This document shows, piece after piece, positions 40,595 to 48,017 of a stretch of 64,000 nt of DNA (the stretch's first letter is position 1; each line of letters starts with the position of its first letter). The notes under the pieces are model-generated. The model was not told where the DNA came from and did no database searches. It saw only the letters and a program-made list of their open reading frames with translations. The stretch spans positions 496,001 through 560,000 of the forward strand of contig NZ_JAABNS010000001.1 in NCBI RefSeq assembly GCF_009928425.1, given 5' to 3'. Source of the stretch: Pseudarthrobacter sp. ATCC 49987. Its GTDB lineage: Bacteria > Actinomycetota > Actinomycetes > Actinomycetales > Micrococcaceae. The position numbers and the translations under genes were made by a program.

Positions 40595-40620
40595 TTCGAA
40601 TCCCTCATCTGCCACCCTTG
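40595..40620. other. attR of element 2
   Basis: Second 26-bp copy of the tRNA-Tyr 3' end. It is only the 3' part; there is no second tRNA gene here. Confidence 0.92.
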
Positions 40621-40621
40621 G

Positions 40622-40657
40622 AAAGCCTCCGGAACCACCAGGTTTCGGAGGCTTTTT
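40622..40657 (+). terminator. Displaced native terminator of tRNA-Tyr
   Basis: AAAGCCTCCG at 40622-40631 pairs with CGGAGGCTTT at 40646-40655, followed by more T. It begins one base after attR, so in the uninterrupted chromosome it directly followed the tRNA. Confidence 0.85.
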
Positions 40658-40852
40658 CTTTGCCCTGCGGGGGTGGGGCTGTCCGCAGGCTTCAGGAGCA
40701 CGCCGTCGCGCATCGAAAGTCGCCGGGCTTCGGCGTGACCTTCTCCCCTGTTGAGGTCCGCGTGCGCTGTCTACTGTGCGAGGCATAGACCCGCTCACAG
40801 CGGCGGACTCCGCAGGGCCGCCGCGCCCACCACCTAAAAGGAGATCAGCGCC

Positions 40853-41287
40853 ATGGCGAAACTGACGAAGAGCATCACCGTCAACGCGCCCGTCGAGAAG
40901 GTGTTCGAGTTCGCGAGGGATGTCGGCAGGCTCTGGGCCTGTTTTCCGGAGGTTGCGGTCAGGGATGTTGAGCTGAAGCCCGACGGCGTCGGCTCCTCCG
41001 CCCGGTGGTTCACGCACACGCTGGGGATCCACAATGAGGGAACCATTGAGTTCACCGGGGTCGTCCCCAACCAGCGCATCCTCGCGAAGTCCTCTGCCGG
41101 CCCGACCTTCACATTCACGTTCGAGGCCGACGGCGGCGGAACGAAGCTGACGGTCGACGCCGAGTGGCACCTTCCGGTCCCGCTTGTCGGCCCGCCGGTC
41201 GAGGCGCTGATCATGAAGCGGAGCGAGAAAGACGGCGAGGCGATGCTGGCGGGCATCAAAGCCCAGGTGGAGGGAACCGCGGCGTGA
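40853..41287 (+). CDS. SRPBCC (START/CoxG-like) family protein
   Basis: 144 residues with the SRPBCC layout: an initial strand (KLTKSITVNAPVEKVFEFAR), central beta sheet (GTIEFTGVVPNQRILAKSSA) and a long C-terminal helix (PPVEALIMKRSEKDGEAMLA). These are small soluble hydrophobic-ligand-binding proteins; the ligand cannot be told. ATG at 40853 follows AAAAGGAGATCAGCGCC. First gene right of element 2. Confidence 0.82.
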   Translation: MAKLTKSITVNAPVEKVFEFARDVGRLWACFPEVAVRDVELKPDGVGSSARWFTHTLGIHNEGTIEFTGVVPNQRILAKSSAGPTFTFTFEADGGGTKLTVDAEWHLPVPLVGPPVEALIMKRSEKDGEAMLAGIKAQVEGTAA

Positions 41288-41555
41288 CTGGAAGGGCCGT
41301 CAGGCGCCCCGCCACGAGTCCGGCGTCGTAAAGCGTTGCCCCTGTGGGCTCACCCGAAAGGGATGATGCGGCGACCGTCCGTTGGCGCTGTAGTGGTCTC
41401 AAGATCCCCTTGACGACAGAAGCGGACTGACCCGCGGCCCGCTGGCGCCCTGCCTGGGGTATCACCCCACGCGGGTGGTGACCGCCCGGCACGCGACGTC
41501 CACACTTAAACGAACGCGCCGGACAGCGCGCTCGAATCTGAACGGAGGAAAGCCA

Positions 41556-42011
41556 GTGACAACCACACCGGAGACCGAGGCCCACGGGCCGGTCGACTTT
41601 GTGCTCCTCGAGTTCCCCATGGCAGGACTGACCGGAAGGGCGAGTGAAGAACTCGTACGGCTCGTCGAGCAGGGTGTGATCCGGCTCTTCGATCTCCTCG
41701 TCGTCATGAAGAACGAGGACGGTGCGGTCGAGGTGCTTGAACTCACCGACCCGGGCGGTCCTGCGGAGGCGTTCTCGTACTTCGACGGAGCGCAATCCGG
41801 GCTCCTCGGCGATGAGGAAATCGCCGAAGCGGCAGAGGCAATTCTCCCGGGGAGCCTCGCCGCGCTGATTGTCTACGAAAACATGTGGGCGGCACCATTT
41901 GTGGCGGCCGTTCGGGACTCAGGGGGCGAGCTCGTAGCGAGCACGCGGATCCCTGCGCCGGACGTGATGGCAGCACTCGAAGCCCTCGACGCCAGGCCGC
42001 CCGTAGCCTGA
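41556..42011 (+). CDS. DUF6325-type protein (stress-associated)
   Basis: 151 residues. The pattern GPVDFVLLEFPMAGLTGRAS, LVRLVEQGVIRLFDLLVVMK, and LPGSLAALIVYENMWAAPFV matches the small family annotated DUF6325 (formerly DUF1269-like), usually followed by a SHOCT protein as here. GTG at 41556 follows GGAGGAAAGCCA. Function unknown; it is often found in envelope or stress clusters. The 41288-41555 stretch before it shows no gene. Confidence 0.75.
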   Translation: MTTTPETEAHGPVDFVLLEFPMAGLTGRASEELVRLVEQGVIRLFDLLVVMKNEDGAVEVLELTDPGGPAEAFSYFDGAQSGLLGDEEIAEAAEAILPGSLAALIVYENMWAAPFVAAVRDSGGELVASTRIPAPDVMAALEALDARPPVA

Positions 42012-42045
42012 CATACAAAAGACGCGATGCGAGAGGAAAGACATT

Positions 42046-42381
42046 ATGGGACTGCTTAGGGGTATGGCGCGGACGGCGGTCGTTGCCGGGACGGCATCTG
42101 CGGTCAGCGGCCGCGTCCAGCGCAGGCAGGCTGCGAAGTTCGCCGACAAGGACGCCGCGACCGCGGCGAAGCAGCAGCAGGCCTACGACCAACAAATGGG
42201 CCAGCAGCAGCAGGCTGCGTACCAGCAGCCGGCGCAGCCCCCGCCCCCGCCTCCGGCTGCCGCCGGCGGAATCACCAACGACGCCATCGAGCAGCTCAAA
42301 GAACTCGCGGCGTTGAAGGAGCAGGGGATTCTCACCGAACAGGAGTTCGGAGCCCAGAAGGCGAAGATCCTCGGCGGATAA
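42046..42381 (+). CDS. SHOCT-domain protein
   Basis: 111 residues: a basic N-terminal helix (LLRGMARTAVVAGTASAVSG), a Gln/Pro-rich linker (QQQQAAYQQPAQPPPPPPAA) and a C-terminal SHOCT motif (AIEQLKELAALKEQGILTEQ, EFGAQKAKILGG). SHOCT is a short oligomerisation or tethering helix pair. It is 34 bp after the DUF6325 gene, so the two are likely one operon. Confidence 0.85.
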   Translation: MGLLRGMARTAVVAGTASAVSGRVQRRQAAKFADKDAATAAKQQQAYDQQMGQQQQAAYQQPAQPPPPPPAAAGGITNDAIEQLKELAALKEQGILTEQEFGAQKAKILGG

Positions 42382-42396
42382 TGCCGGCGGAGCCCG

Positions 42397-42894
42397 TCAG
42401 CCGACTTTGGAGCCGGCGAGGATGGCGTCGATCTGGCCGAGGGCCTGCTTCATGCCCTCTTCCATGCCCATGGCGAGAACCTGTTCCAACGCATCTGCGG
42501 AGTCAAAGGTCGACACAATGGTCATCCGGGTGCGGTTCTCGACTGCCTCAAGCCGCATCACGGCATGGCTCGTGCCCAGGTCGGGGTTCGGATCGCCATT
42601 CTCGTCGGCAAAACCGTCGTCGAACTCCAAGTGGTGCGGAGCCTCGATGGCCGTGAACCGCCACAAGCCCCGGCTCGTCTCGCCGTCGGGCCCGGTCATG
42701 AAGTAGCTGGCCTTACCTCCGGACACGAAGTCGTGGCTTTCAAAGGTTGCGGGCCAGGTGGGCGGACCCCACCAGCGCTCCAGTTGGCGGGGGTCTTCCC
42801 AGACCTGCCACACGCGCTCGACGCCGGCATCGAACTCGGCGACGACGGTGAAGCTCAGTGCTTCGGCATTCTTGTGCGAACTGATAACGGTCAT
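42397..42894 (-). CDS. AHSA1-type SRPBCC protein
   Basis: 165 residues of the Activator-of-Hsp90-homologue 1 / polyketide-cyclase-like group. FTVVAEFDAGVERVWQVWED, then PRQLERWWGPPTWPATFESH and ASYFMTGPDGETSRGLWRFT are diagnostic. Partnered with the ArsR gene 13 bp upstream, a standard operon. Often annotated as a toxin- or stress-responsive protein; substrate unknown. ATG at 42894 gives the family N-terminus. Confidence 0.88.
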   Translation of the reverse strand: MTVISSHKNAEALSFTVVAEFDAGVERVWQVWEDPRQLERWWGPPTWPATFESHDFVSGGKASYFMTGPDGETSRGLWRFTAIEAPHHLEFDDGFADENGDPNPDLGTSHAVMRLEAVENRTRMTIVSTFDSADALEQVLAMGMEEGMKQALGQIDAILAGSKVG

Positions 42895-42907
42895 GACGGA
42901 ACTCTTC

Positions 42908-43240
42908 CTATCCCTCGGCGAGAATGTCGGCGATCCGGTCGGCCCGCTGCCGCCAGATCGTTTCGTACTCATCGAGCAGCCGTCGGGCCCTTTGCAGGCC
43001 ATCGTGGTGGGCCCGCACGATCTGCTCCCGTCCGCGCTTTTCCTTCGTAATGAGGGAGGCGCGCTCCAACACCGCCACGTGTTTCTGCACGGCGGCGAAA
43101 CTCATGGCGTAGTGCCCCGCCAGCCTTGACACTGAATACTCGCCGGCGGTCACGCGGGTGACGATGTCCCTGCGGGTCGCATCGGCGAACGCCTGGAACA
43201 GGCGGTCAAGGTCGCCATCTCGGAGCTCATCTACAACCAT
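42908..43240 (-). CDS. ArsR-family repressor of the AHSA1 gene
   Basis: 110 residues. Winged helix: LFQAFADATRRDIVTRVTAG, then EYSVSRLAGHYAMSFAAVQK and HVAVLERASLITKEKRGREQ. No metal-site cysteines are present, as usual for the SdpR-like subgroup paired with AHSA1 proteins. Its start codon lies inside a perfect palindrome, so the repressor likely blocks its own transcription or translation start. Confidence 0.88.
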   Translation of the reverse strand: MVVDELRDGDLDRLFQAFADATRRDIVTRVTAGEYSVSRLAGHYAMSFAAVQKHVAVLERASLITKEKRGREQIVRAHHDGLQRARRLLDEYETIWRQRADRIADILAEG

Positions 43241-43250
43241 TTGGTTGTAG
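43231..43250 (-). promoter_or_regulatory. ArsR operator overlapping the start codon
   Basis: Perfect inverted repeat: CTACAACCA at 43231-43239, TT-centred, and TGGTTGTAG at 43242-43250. The ATG is at 43240-43238. With a TATTCT-like -10 just upstream, the mRNA may be leaderless. Confidence 0.75.
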
Positions 43251-43292
43251 AATAATCCGCCCGATCCGCGATGTCAATGGGTGCCGGGGCGG

Positions 43293-43622
43293 CTATTTGG
43301 CCATCCCGGGGTGCACCGCGACGAACTCGATCTTGTTCGCAGGCTGGACCGTCCTTTTCGGTGCCCGGGAGTACCCCTTGGCATCCAGGTGGTTCTCCGC
43401 CCGGAAGACGGCGAGGGCATCGTCATAGATCGCGTTGAGTTGCTGCCCGGAAAACTCCTCCGACGAGCCATCGGTGAACGTGACGGAAATGATGGTGCTG
43501 CCCGGAAAGTGCCGCTTCATGCGGATGAAGCCTTCGGCGTCCTGCTGGAGATTGATCAATGCGGTCCTGCCTTCGTGATCGTGGACTTCCAGTCTCCCGT
43601 ACCTTCTTCGGAACGTCCGCAC
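43293..43622 (-). CDS. Hypothetical protein (109 aa)
   Basis: Not recognised. Compact, mixed alpha/beta appearance: RLEVHDHEGRTALINLQQDA, HFPGSTIISVTFTDGSSEEF, LNAIYDDALAVFRAENHLDA. Codon composition is typical of the host genes around it. Transcribed leftward, convergent with nothing and upstream of no clear partner. Confidence 0.55.
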   Translation of the reverse strand: MRTFRRRYGRLEVHDHEGRTALINLQQDAEGFIRMKRHFPGSTIISVTFTDGSSEEFSGQQLNAIYDDALAVFRAENHLDAKGYSRAPKRTVQPANKIEFVAVHPGMAK

Positions 43623-43637
43623 GCCGCAGCCTGGCTG

Positions 43638-43678
43638 CCCCTCATTGAGGGGGAAGGCCCCTCATTGAGGAGCCTTCC
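43638..43678. repeat. Short direct repeat and hairpin
   Basis: CCCCTCATTGAGG occurs at 43638-43650 and 43658-43670. GGAAGGC at 43652 pairs with GCCTTCC at 43672-43678. It lies between two leftward genes and may terminate the upstream small gene. Confidence 0.5.
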
Positions 43679-43691
43679 GTTGACTGTCGGG

Positions 43692-43877
43692 TCATACCTT
43701 CTCGCGGGTCCGGTCAGCTATCGCCGGTTCCTCGACCGTGAATTCCCTGCTGCGGCGGGGGAAGGCCCAAAACTTGAAGTTAGGGGCTTCCGCCCGGGGC
43801 TCCGGGCGCGGCTCAGTTTCCTTTGATTCACCCTTCTTGATGTCCCGCCGGAAATCCCTGTTGTACGGATAGCACAT
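43692..43877 (-). CDS. Small basic protein (61 aa) with strong ribosome site
   Basis: ATG at 43877 lies just after AAGGAGGTAAGTG, one of the best ribosome sites in the window. The product (CYPYNRDFRRDIKKGESKET, then PNFKFWAFPRRSREF) is charged and probably disordered. No family recognised. The ribosome site argues for real and abundant expression. Confidence 0.6.
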   Translation of the reverse strand: MCYPYNRDFRRDIKKGESKETEPRPEPRAEAPNFKFWAFPRRSREFTVEEPAIADRTREKV

Positions 43878-44036
43878 CACTTACCTCCTTAAACGTGAGC
43901 GCCTTCTAATCGTCCTCCGCATCGATCCCTGCGTCGATACCCTTTTTCCGGATCCGCCGAATGGTCCGGGATGCCCTTCCGCCCCGGCCGGAGTTCCGGT
44001 TTACTGAACCATGAGACACACACTGGAGGGGGAACC

Positions 44037-44351
44037 ATGATGTCCAAGGGAACATGGCAAATTGCAGCAGGGGGCGTTGCCCTGGCTGCCACCATCTTTG
44101 TCCTGCCGACGCCGCTGTTCCACGTTGCTTCCGGCAACGCCGATGCGGGGGCTGTGGGTCTTTTTGTTTTGGGACTGGCGCTGCTGGCGGCCGGCCTCGG
44201 ATCGCTCGGCTTCGGACTGTACCGACGCTCCCGCGACCTGAAAACCGCGCGGAGCTACGCCACCAGGGAACCGTCCTCGTTGGATGAGGACCGGCCGGTC
44301 AACCCGTATGGGATCCCCAGGTCGTACGGCGCGGTGCCCCCGCTGACCTGA
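44037..44351 (+). CDS. Small membrane protein, two transmembrane segments
   Basis: 104 residues. Hydrophobic segments IAAGGVALAATIFVLPTPLF and GAVGLFVLGLALLAAGLGSL, then a basic tail (YRRSRDLKTARSYATREP). ATG at 44037 (or 44040) follows GGAGGGGG. No family recognised. The following 213 bases to the DUF1059 gene hold no gene I can support. Confidence 0.6.
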   Translation: MMSKGTWQIAAGGVALAATIFVLPTPLFHVASGNADAGAVGLFVLGLALLAAGLGSLGFGLYRRSRDLKTARSYATREPSSLDEDRPVNPYGIPRSYGAVPPLT

Positions 44352-44564
44352 GGTGATCGCCCGGCCTGCCACGGAGATGTTCGGCCCGGACCCATCCCTT
44401 GGCTGACAGACAACGAAGTCTCCTTCGGGAGGCCGCCGCGGCACGTGGTCCTACGCGGCCGTCCGGCAGCCAAAACACCTGGCGGTCCTGGGGCGGATAT
44501 CGCTTCCTCCTTGTGCGCAAGGCAGTAGGGTGGTGCAGTTCGCCGTCGAATATAAGGAGCCTTA

Positions 44565-44741
44565 GTGAAATCGTTTGCGTGTGGAGATGTAGTGCCCGGA
44601 TGCGAAGCCCGATGGGTTTGTAGTACGGAAGATGAAATCCTGGTCAACGTCGCCGCGCACGCCGCGTCCACGCATGGGCTGGTGGAACTGCCGGCCGAAC
44701 TCGTCCAGTCGGTCCACAAAGCAATCAGTCCGGTGAGTTGA
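44565..44741 (+). CDS. DUF1059 small metal-binding-type protein
   Basis: 58 residues from GTG at 44565 after AAGGAGC. The DUF1059 pattern is complete: KSFACGDVVPGCEARWVCST, then NVAAHAASTHGLVELPAELV, with the three cysteines and two histidines of the family. Its TGA overlaps the TTG start of the EAL gene, so the two are coupled. Confidence 0.82.
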   Translation: MKSFACGDVVPGCEARWVCSTEDEILVNVAAHAASTHGLVELPAELVQSVHKAISPVS

Positions 44742-45892
44742 GCAGTACCGCGGCAGGCGGGCCGTCTCCCGCTGCCGATGCAGCCAGCGGGCCGGACTGG
44801 GGTGAGCTCCTGGCGGCCGCCTGCCGCGGAGAAGGCCTGGCCTCGGCTTACCAGCCGATCGTCGACACGTCACGTGGCACGGTGGTGGGCTATGAAGCGC
44901 TCGCACGTTTCCCCGGCTTCGCCGAAAAGAACCCCGAGGTGTGGTTTTCTGCTGCCCGTGCCCACGGCAGATCCGCGGAGCTGGAGTCGGCGGCGCTGCG
45001 GACGGCGCTCGCGGCCCGTTCCTCGCTGCCCACCAACTGCTTCCTGACCGTCAACGTCTCGCCCGAACTGCTGAGCACCGAGGAGATCCGGAGCGTCTGG
45101 CGGGACGAGGGAAACCTGGGCGGCCTCGTCGTCGAGCTCACCGAGCAGACCCCCATCGACTCCTACGTGGGGCTGGAACCGGACCTGAACCAGCTGCGCG
45201 CGGCCGGCGCGTTGATCGCCGTCGACGACGCCGGTGCCGGCTACGCGGGATTGCGGCACCTGCTGGCGCTGCGACCCTCGCTGATCAAGATCGACCGTGA
45301 ACTGGTCCAGGATATCGATCGGGATGAGGCCAAGCGTGCCCTGATCGAGATGCTTGGCACCTTTGCCGGCCGGGTGGATGCGTGGATCCTGGCCGAGGGT
45401 GTGGAACGGCTGGAGGAACTCGATACGCTGGTTTCCCTGGGCGTGCCGCTGGTGCAGGGGTATTGCCTGGCCCGGCCGGCGCCGGCGTGGGCGGGCATCG
45501 ATCTGGATCTGGCCCACCGCCTCGCCTCGAAGCCGCCAGTGACCCGCAAAGCCGTGATTCGCGATGTCCTCGAATCCGCGACGACAGCCGCGACTGCCGC
45601 GCTCGCCGCGGAGGCCTTCGCCGGGAACCCCGGGCTTCAGTCGGTGGTACTGATCGGCGACCACCTGCGGCCGGTCTCGGTGCTGGACCCGGTGGCGGCC
45701 GGGTTGGGCGTGGTGAGTCCCGGGATGCGCGTGAATCTGGACACCCCCCTGAACGCGGCGCTGGCCCGGTCCATGACGCGGACCGCCTCCAGCCGGTTTG
45801 AGCCCCTTTTGGTGACGGATAACGCCGGGCGGTACGCCGGCGTCGCGCGCATGGAACGGATGATTACTGCGCTGGCGGTGCCGGGGGAGTAG
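44738..45892 (+). CDS. EAL-domain cyclic di-GMP phosphodiesterase with CBS-like tail
   Basis: 384 residues, cytoplasmic. The EAL domain covers about residues 30-255: GYEALARF (EAL motif), NCFLTVNVSPELLSTEEI, LVVELTEQTPI (metal Glu), LIAVDDAGAGYAGLRHLLAL (DDFGTG equivalent), LIKIDREL, ILAEGVERLEEL and LVQGYCLARPAP. Metal-binding and catalytic residues are kept, so hydrolysis is plausible. The C-terminal 110 residues look like a single CBS-type domain. Start TTG at 44738, coupled to DUF1059. Its end overlaps the convergent DUF1810 gene by 29 bases. Confidence 0.85.
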   Translation: MSSTAAGGPSPAADAASGPDWGELLAAACRGEGLASAYQPIVDTSRGTVVGYEALARFPGFAEKNPEVWFSAARAHGRSAELESAALRTALAARSSLPTNCFLTVNVSPELLSTEEIRSVWRDEGNLGGLVVELTEQTPIDSYVGLEPDLNQLRAAGALIAVDDAGAGYAGLRHLLALRPSLIKIDRELVQDIDRDEAKRALIEMLGTFAGRVDAWILAEGVERLEELDTLVSLGVPLVQGYCLARPAPAWAGIDLDLAHRLASKPPVTRKAVIRDVLESATTAATAALAAEAFAGNPGLQSVVLIGDHLRPVSVLDPVAAGLGVVSPGMRVNLDTPLNAALARSMTRTASSRFEPLLVTDNAGRYAGVARMERMITALAVPGE

Positions 45893-46364
45893 CTGGGGCC
45901 GCCTGGCCGCTGCCAAGGAGCCGGTCGGTGGCCGCATCGGGCAGCCCGTCGAAGTATTTCGCCAGGACCTCCTGGAAGACACCCGCCCGGGGGTCCGCCC
46001 GGAGGAAGAGTGTCATCGAGGAGTGCAGTTTCCGCTCATCGATGCCGCCGAAGATCTGCCCCGCCGTGCGCCCTTCGAGACCGGCCACAGCCCCGGCGCA
46101 TTCGACCAGCCGAGGACCGAGTACGGGGTGCCGCAGATACGCCTGCGCTTCATCCAACGAGGTCACGGCATACTTCCGGGCAGTCGGGCTCTGCCCGAGC
46201 CCGGCGATCTGCGGAAAAACAAACCACATCCAGTGGCTGCGCTTGGAACCTCCGCGGAGCTCGCCGAGGGCGTGCCGGTAAGTTCCGCCCGAATCCTGGG
46301 CCGTGACGAACCGTTCCAGGTCGTAGGGATCCCCCACTGTCTCCTCGCTGGTCCCGCGTGACAT
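45864..46364 (-). CDS. DUF1810 family protein
   Basis: 166 residues. Family segments: DLERFVTAQDSGGTYRHALG, ELRGGSKRSHWMWFVFPQIA and FGGIDERKLHSSMTLFLRAD. The fold is calpastatin-like helical; function unknown. Start shares one base with the stop of the GAF-ANTAR gene (TGATG). Confidence 0.85.
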   Translation of the reverse strand: MSRGTSEETVGDPYDLERFVTAQDSGGTYRHALGELRGGSKRSHWMWFVFPQIAGLGQSPTARKYAVTSLDEAQAYLRHPVLGPRLVECAGAVAGLEGRTAGQIFGGIDERKLHSSMTLFLRADPRAGVFQEVLAKYFDGLPDAATDRLLGSGQAAPATPPAPPAQ

Positions 46365-47773
46365 CAGTCCTCGAATCGTGCCGTGATGTCGGTATCGCCG
46401 GCAATGGACGCCACGACTGCTGCCGCGATGTCGCGGATCTTCATGTTCCTGTTGTTGGAGGTATTCCGGAGGATCTTGAAAGCGGCTTCGCGCCCGCACC
46501 GGTTCTGGGCCATGATTGCCCCGATGGCCAGGTCGATGATGGTCCGGGACTGCATGGCGGCGGCGATGTCGTCCCGGGATTCCCGGAGCTGGGAGATCCT
46601 CAAGGCCAGGAGAAGTGCCCGCGAGGCGTCGGCGCCGAACTGCCGCGCCCGCTCCACATCGTCCGTGGAGAATGCGGCGCTCCGCGTCGAGTAGAGACTG
46701 ACAACGGCGGAGTTCTCGTCGTCAAGTTCCAACGGAGCCTGGATCATGCTCGCGGATCCGTCGCCGGTGCTGCCCCAGTCGGCGGACGGCTGCTTCCGCC
46801 GGTAGACGGTGATCCCGCAGGCCACCTCGAGCTCCGGGCGGGATAATTCTTCCGCCGCCAAGTCGGACAGCCCGGCCAGGAAGTATTCCGCCCCGGACCC
46901 TGCCCCGGTGCTGTCCAGCACGAGATCCAGCAGCCTGCCGCCGGTGCCGGCGATGTTCTGCGACGTAGTTGAAATGGTGCGGTTGTCCCGCATGGCTGCC
47001 CCCAATTTCCCGGCCGGTCGCTGACAAGGCGGCGGCTTTCCTCCATCCTGTTGCGGGGGGTCCGCCGAAGGTAGGGATGCCCCGTGCAGAATGTCAACGG
47101 CAATGGCGTGGAGCTTCGTGTTAGTTGCCCTGGCGGCAACGTGAAGCAGCTCCATGGACCGTTCCCTGCTGTACCGGTTCTGGACCATAATCAGTGCGAC
47201 GGCGGCGTCAACGATGGCGCGGGATTTCAAGGCGGAGCGGAGATGCTCGGGATAGATTTCCGGGGGGTGGACTTTGAGCGCCAGTCGCAGGATCCGCGAG
47301 ATGGACAGGGCATGGCGCTCCACCTCCGCAACGGTGGTGCTGTCAAAAACGCCCTTCGAGCGTGCATAGCAGTTCAATGCTGCGGCTGCACCCGGATCCG
47401 TGGCGATGGGTACGGCCAGGACCGACACGATGCCCTCGCAGGAGACCGCGGAGGCGTAGTGCTCCCAGCGGTCGTCAGCCGCCACATCGGGAACCCGGAC
47501 TGTGGTGCCATGCCGCAGGGCCGTGAGGCAGGGACCGTCGTCGAACACGTACTGCTTCTCATCCAGCCGTCTCGCGTCCTCGTCGCTGCTGGCGACGGTG
47601 GCCGGAGTGCCGTCCCTTTCCACGGTGATGGCGCACAGCATGGGTTCGGACCCACCGAGACGGGTCGCGGAGATGGTGGTCAGGCCCAGGAGGAATTCGG
47701 TGAACCCGGGACTTTCCAGCAGGAGGTCCTGCAGCTGCTCGGGTGTTGGAGATGCGCCGGTACCGGAAACCAT
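46364..47773 (-). CDS. Tandem GAF-ANTAR protein (two modules, second GAF truncated)
   Basis: 469 residues. Module 1: GAF (FTEFLLGLTTISATRLGGSE, YVFDDGPCLTALRHGTTVRV) and ANTAR (LRSALKSRAIVDAAVALIMV, QNRYSRERSMELLHVAARAT). Module 2: a short GAF lacking the middle third, then ANTAR (MQSRTIIDLAIGAIMAQNRC, REAAFKILRNTSNNRNMKIR). ANTAR domains bind paired hairpins in nascent RNA and cause antitermination. One open frame joins them, although an ATG at 46993 could start module 2 separately. ATG at 47773 is the likely start. Confidence 0.8.
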   Translation of the reverse strand: MVSGTGASPTPEQLQDLLLESPGFTEFLLGLTTISATRLGGSEPMLCAITVERDGTPATVASSDEDARRLDEKQYVFDDGPCLTALRHGTTVRVPDVAADDRWEHYASAVSCEGIVSVLAVPIATDPGAAAALNCYARSKGVFDSTTVAEVERHALSISRILRLALKVHPPEIYPEHLRSALKSRAIVDAAVALIMVQNRYSRERSMELLHVAARATNTKLHAIAVDILHGASLPSADPPQQDGGKPPPCQRPAGKLGAAMRDNRTISTTSQNIAGTGGRLLDLVLDSTGAGSGAEYFLAGLSDLAAEELSRPELEVACGITVYRRKQPSADWGSTGDGSASMIQAPLELDDENSAVVSLYSTRSAAFSTDDVERARQFGADASRALLLALRISQLRESRDDIAAAMQSRTIIDLAIGAIMAQNRCGREAAFKILRNTSNNRNMKIRDIAAAVVASIAGDTDITARFED

Positions 47774-48017
47774 GCCGGCCTCAATCCTACGAACGCCTGG
47801 ACGTCCGTGACGCGTCGGCTCAGCGGCTGCGGACTCTTGATCGCCCGCAGCCCAAATAGCGCACCTCAGCCCCGATCGAGCCCAGATGTCACTACTAGCG
47901 ACACTACGCCGTGCGGGGGACAGTGAGTATAGGCGCCCCGGCCGGGCCGCCGTATGCTTGAGTCTGCGGCGATGCGCGCCGGCTGTCGACCTGCCGGTAT
48001 GGACTTCTGAGGTGAAG

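Larger units (their letters stand above)
30765..40620. mobile_element. Integrated element 2: about 9.8-kb satellite in tRNA-Tyr
   Basis: Bounded by a perfect 26-bp direct repeat from TTCGAATCCC to CACCCTTG (30765-30790 and 40595-40620). It contains integrase, XRE regulator, excisionase, RepA-like ATPase, WhiB-like protein, HK97-type capsid protein, a resident ISL3 insertion and a toxin-antitoxin-chaperone operon. Size and content recall the roughly 10-kb phiRv1/phiRv2 elements of Mycobacterium tuberculosis, which carry a capsid gene but no tail genes. No portal, protease, terminase or tail gene was recognised. Confidence 0.88.

Noticed and set aside
40591..40612. Apparent second tRNA-Tyr
   Set aside because: Only the 3' 20 bases of the tRNA are present; it is the attR repeat, not a gene.
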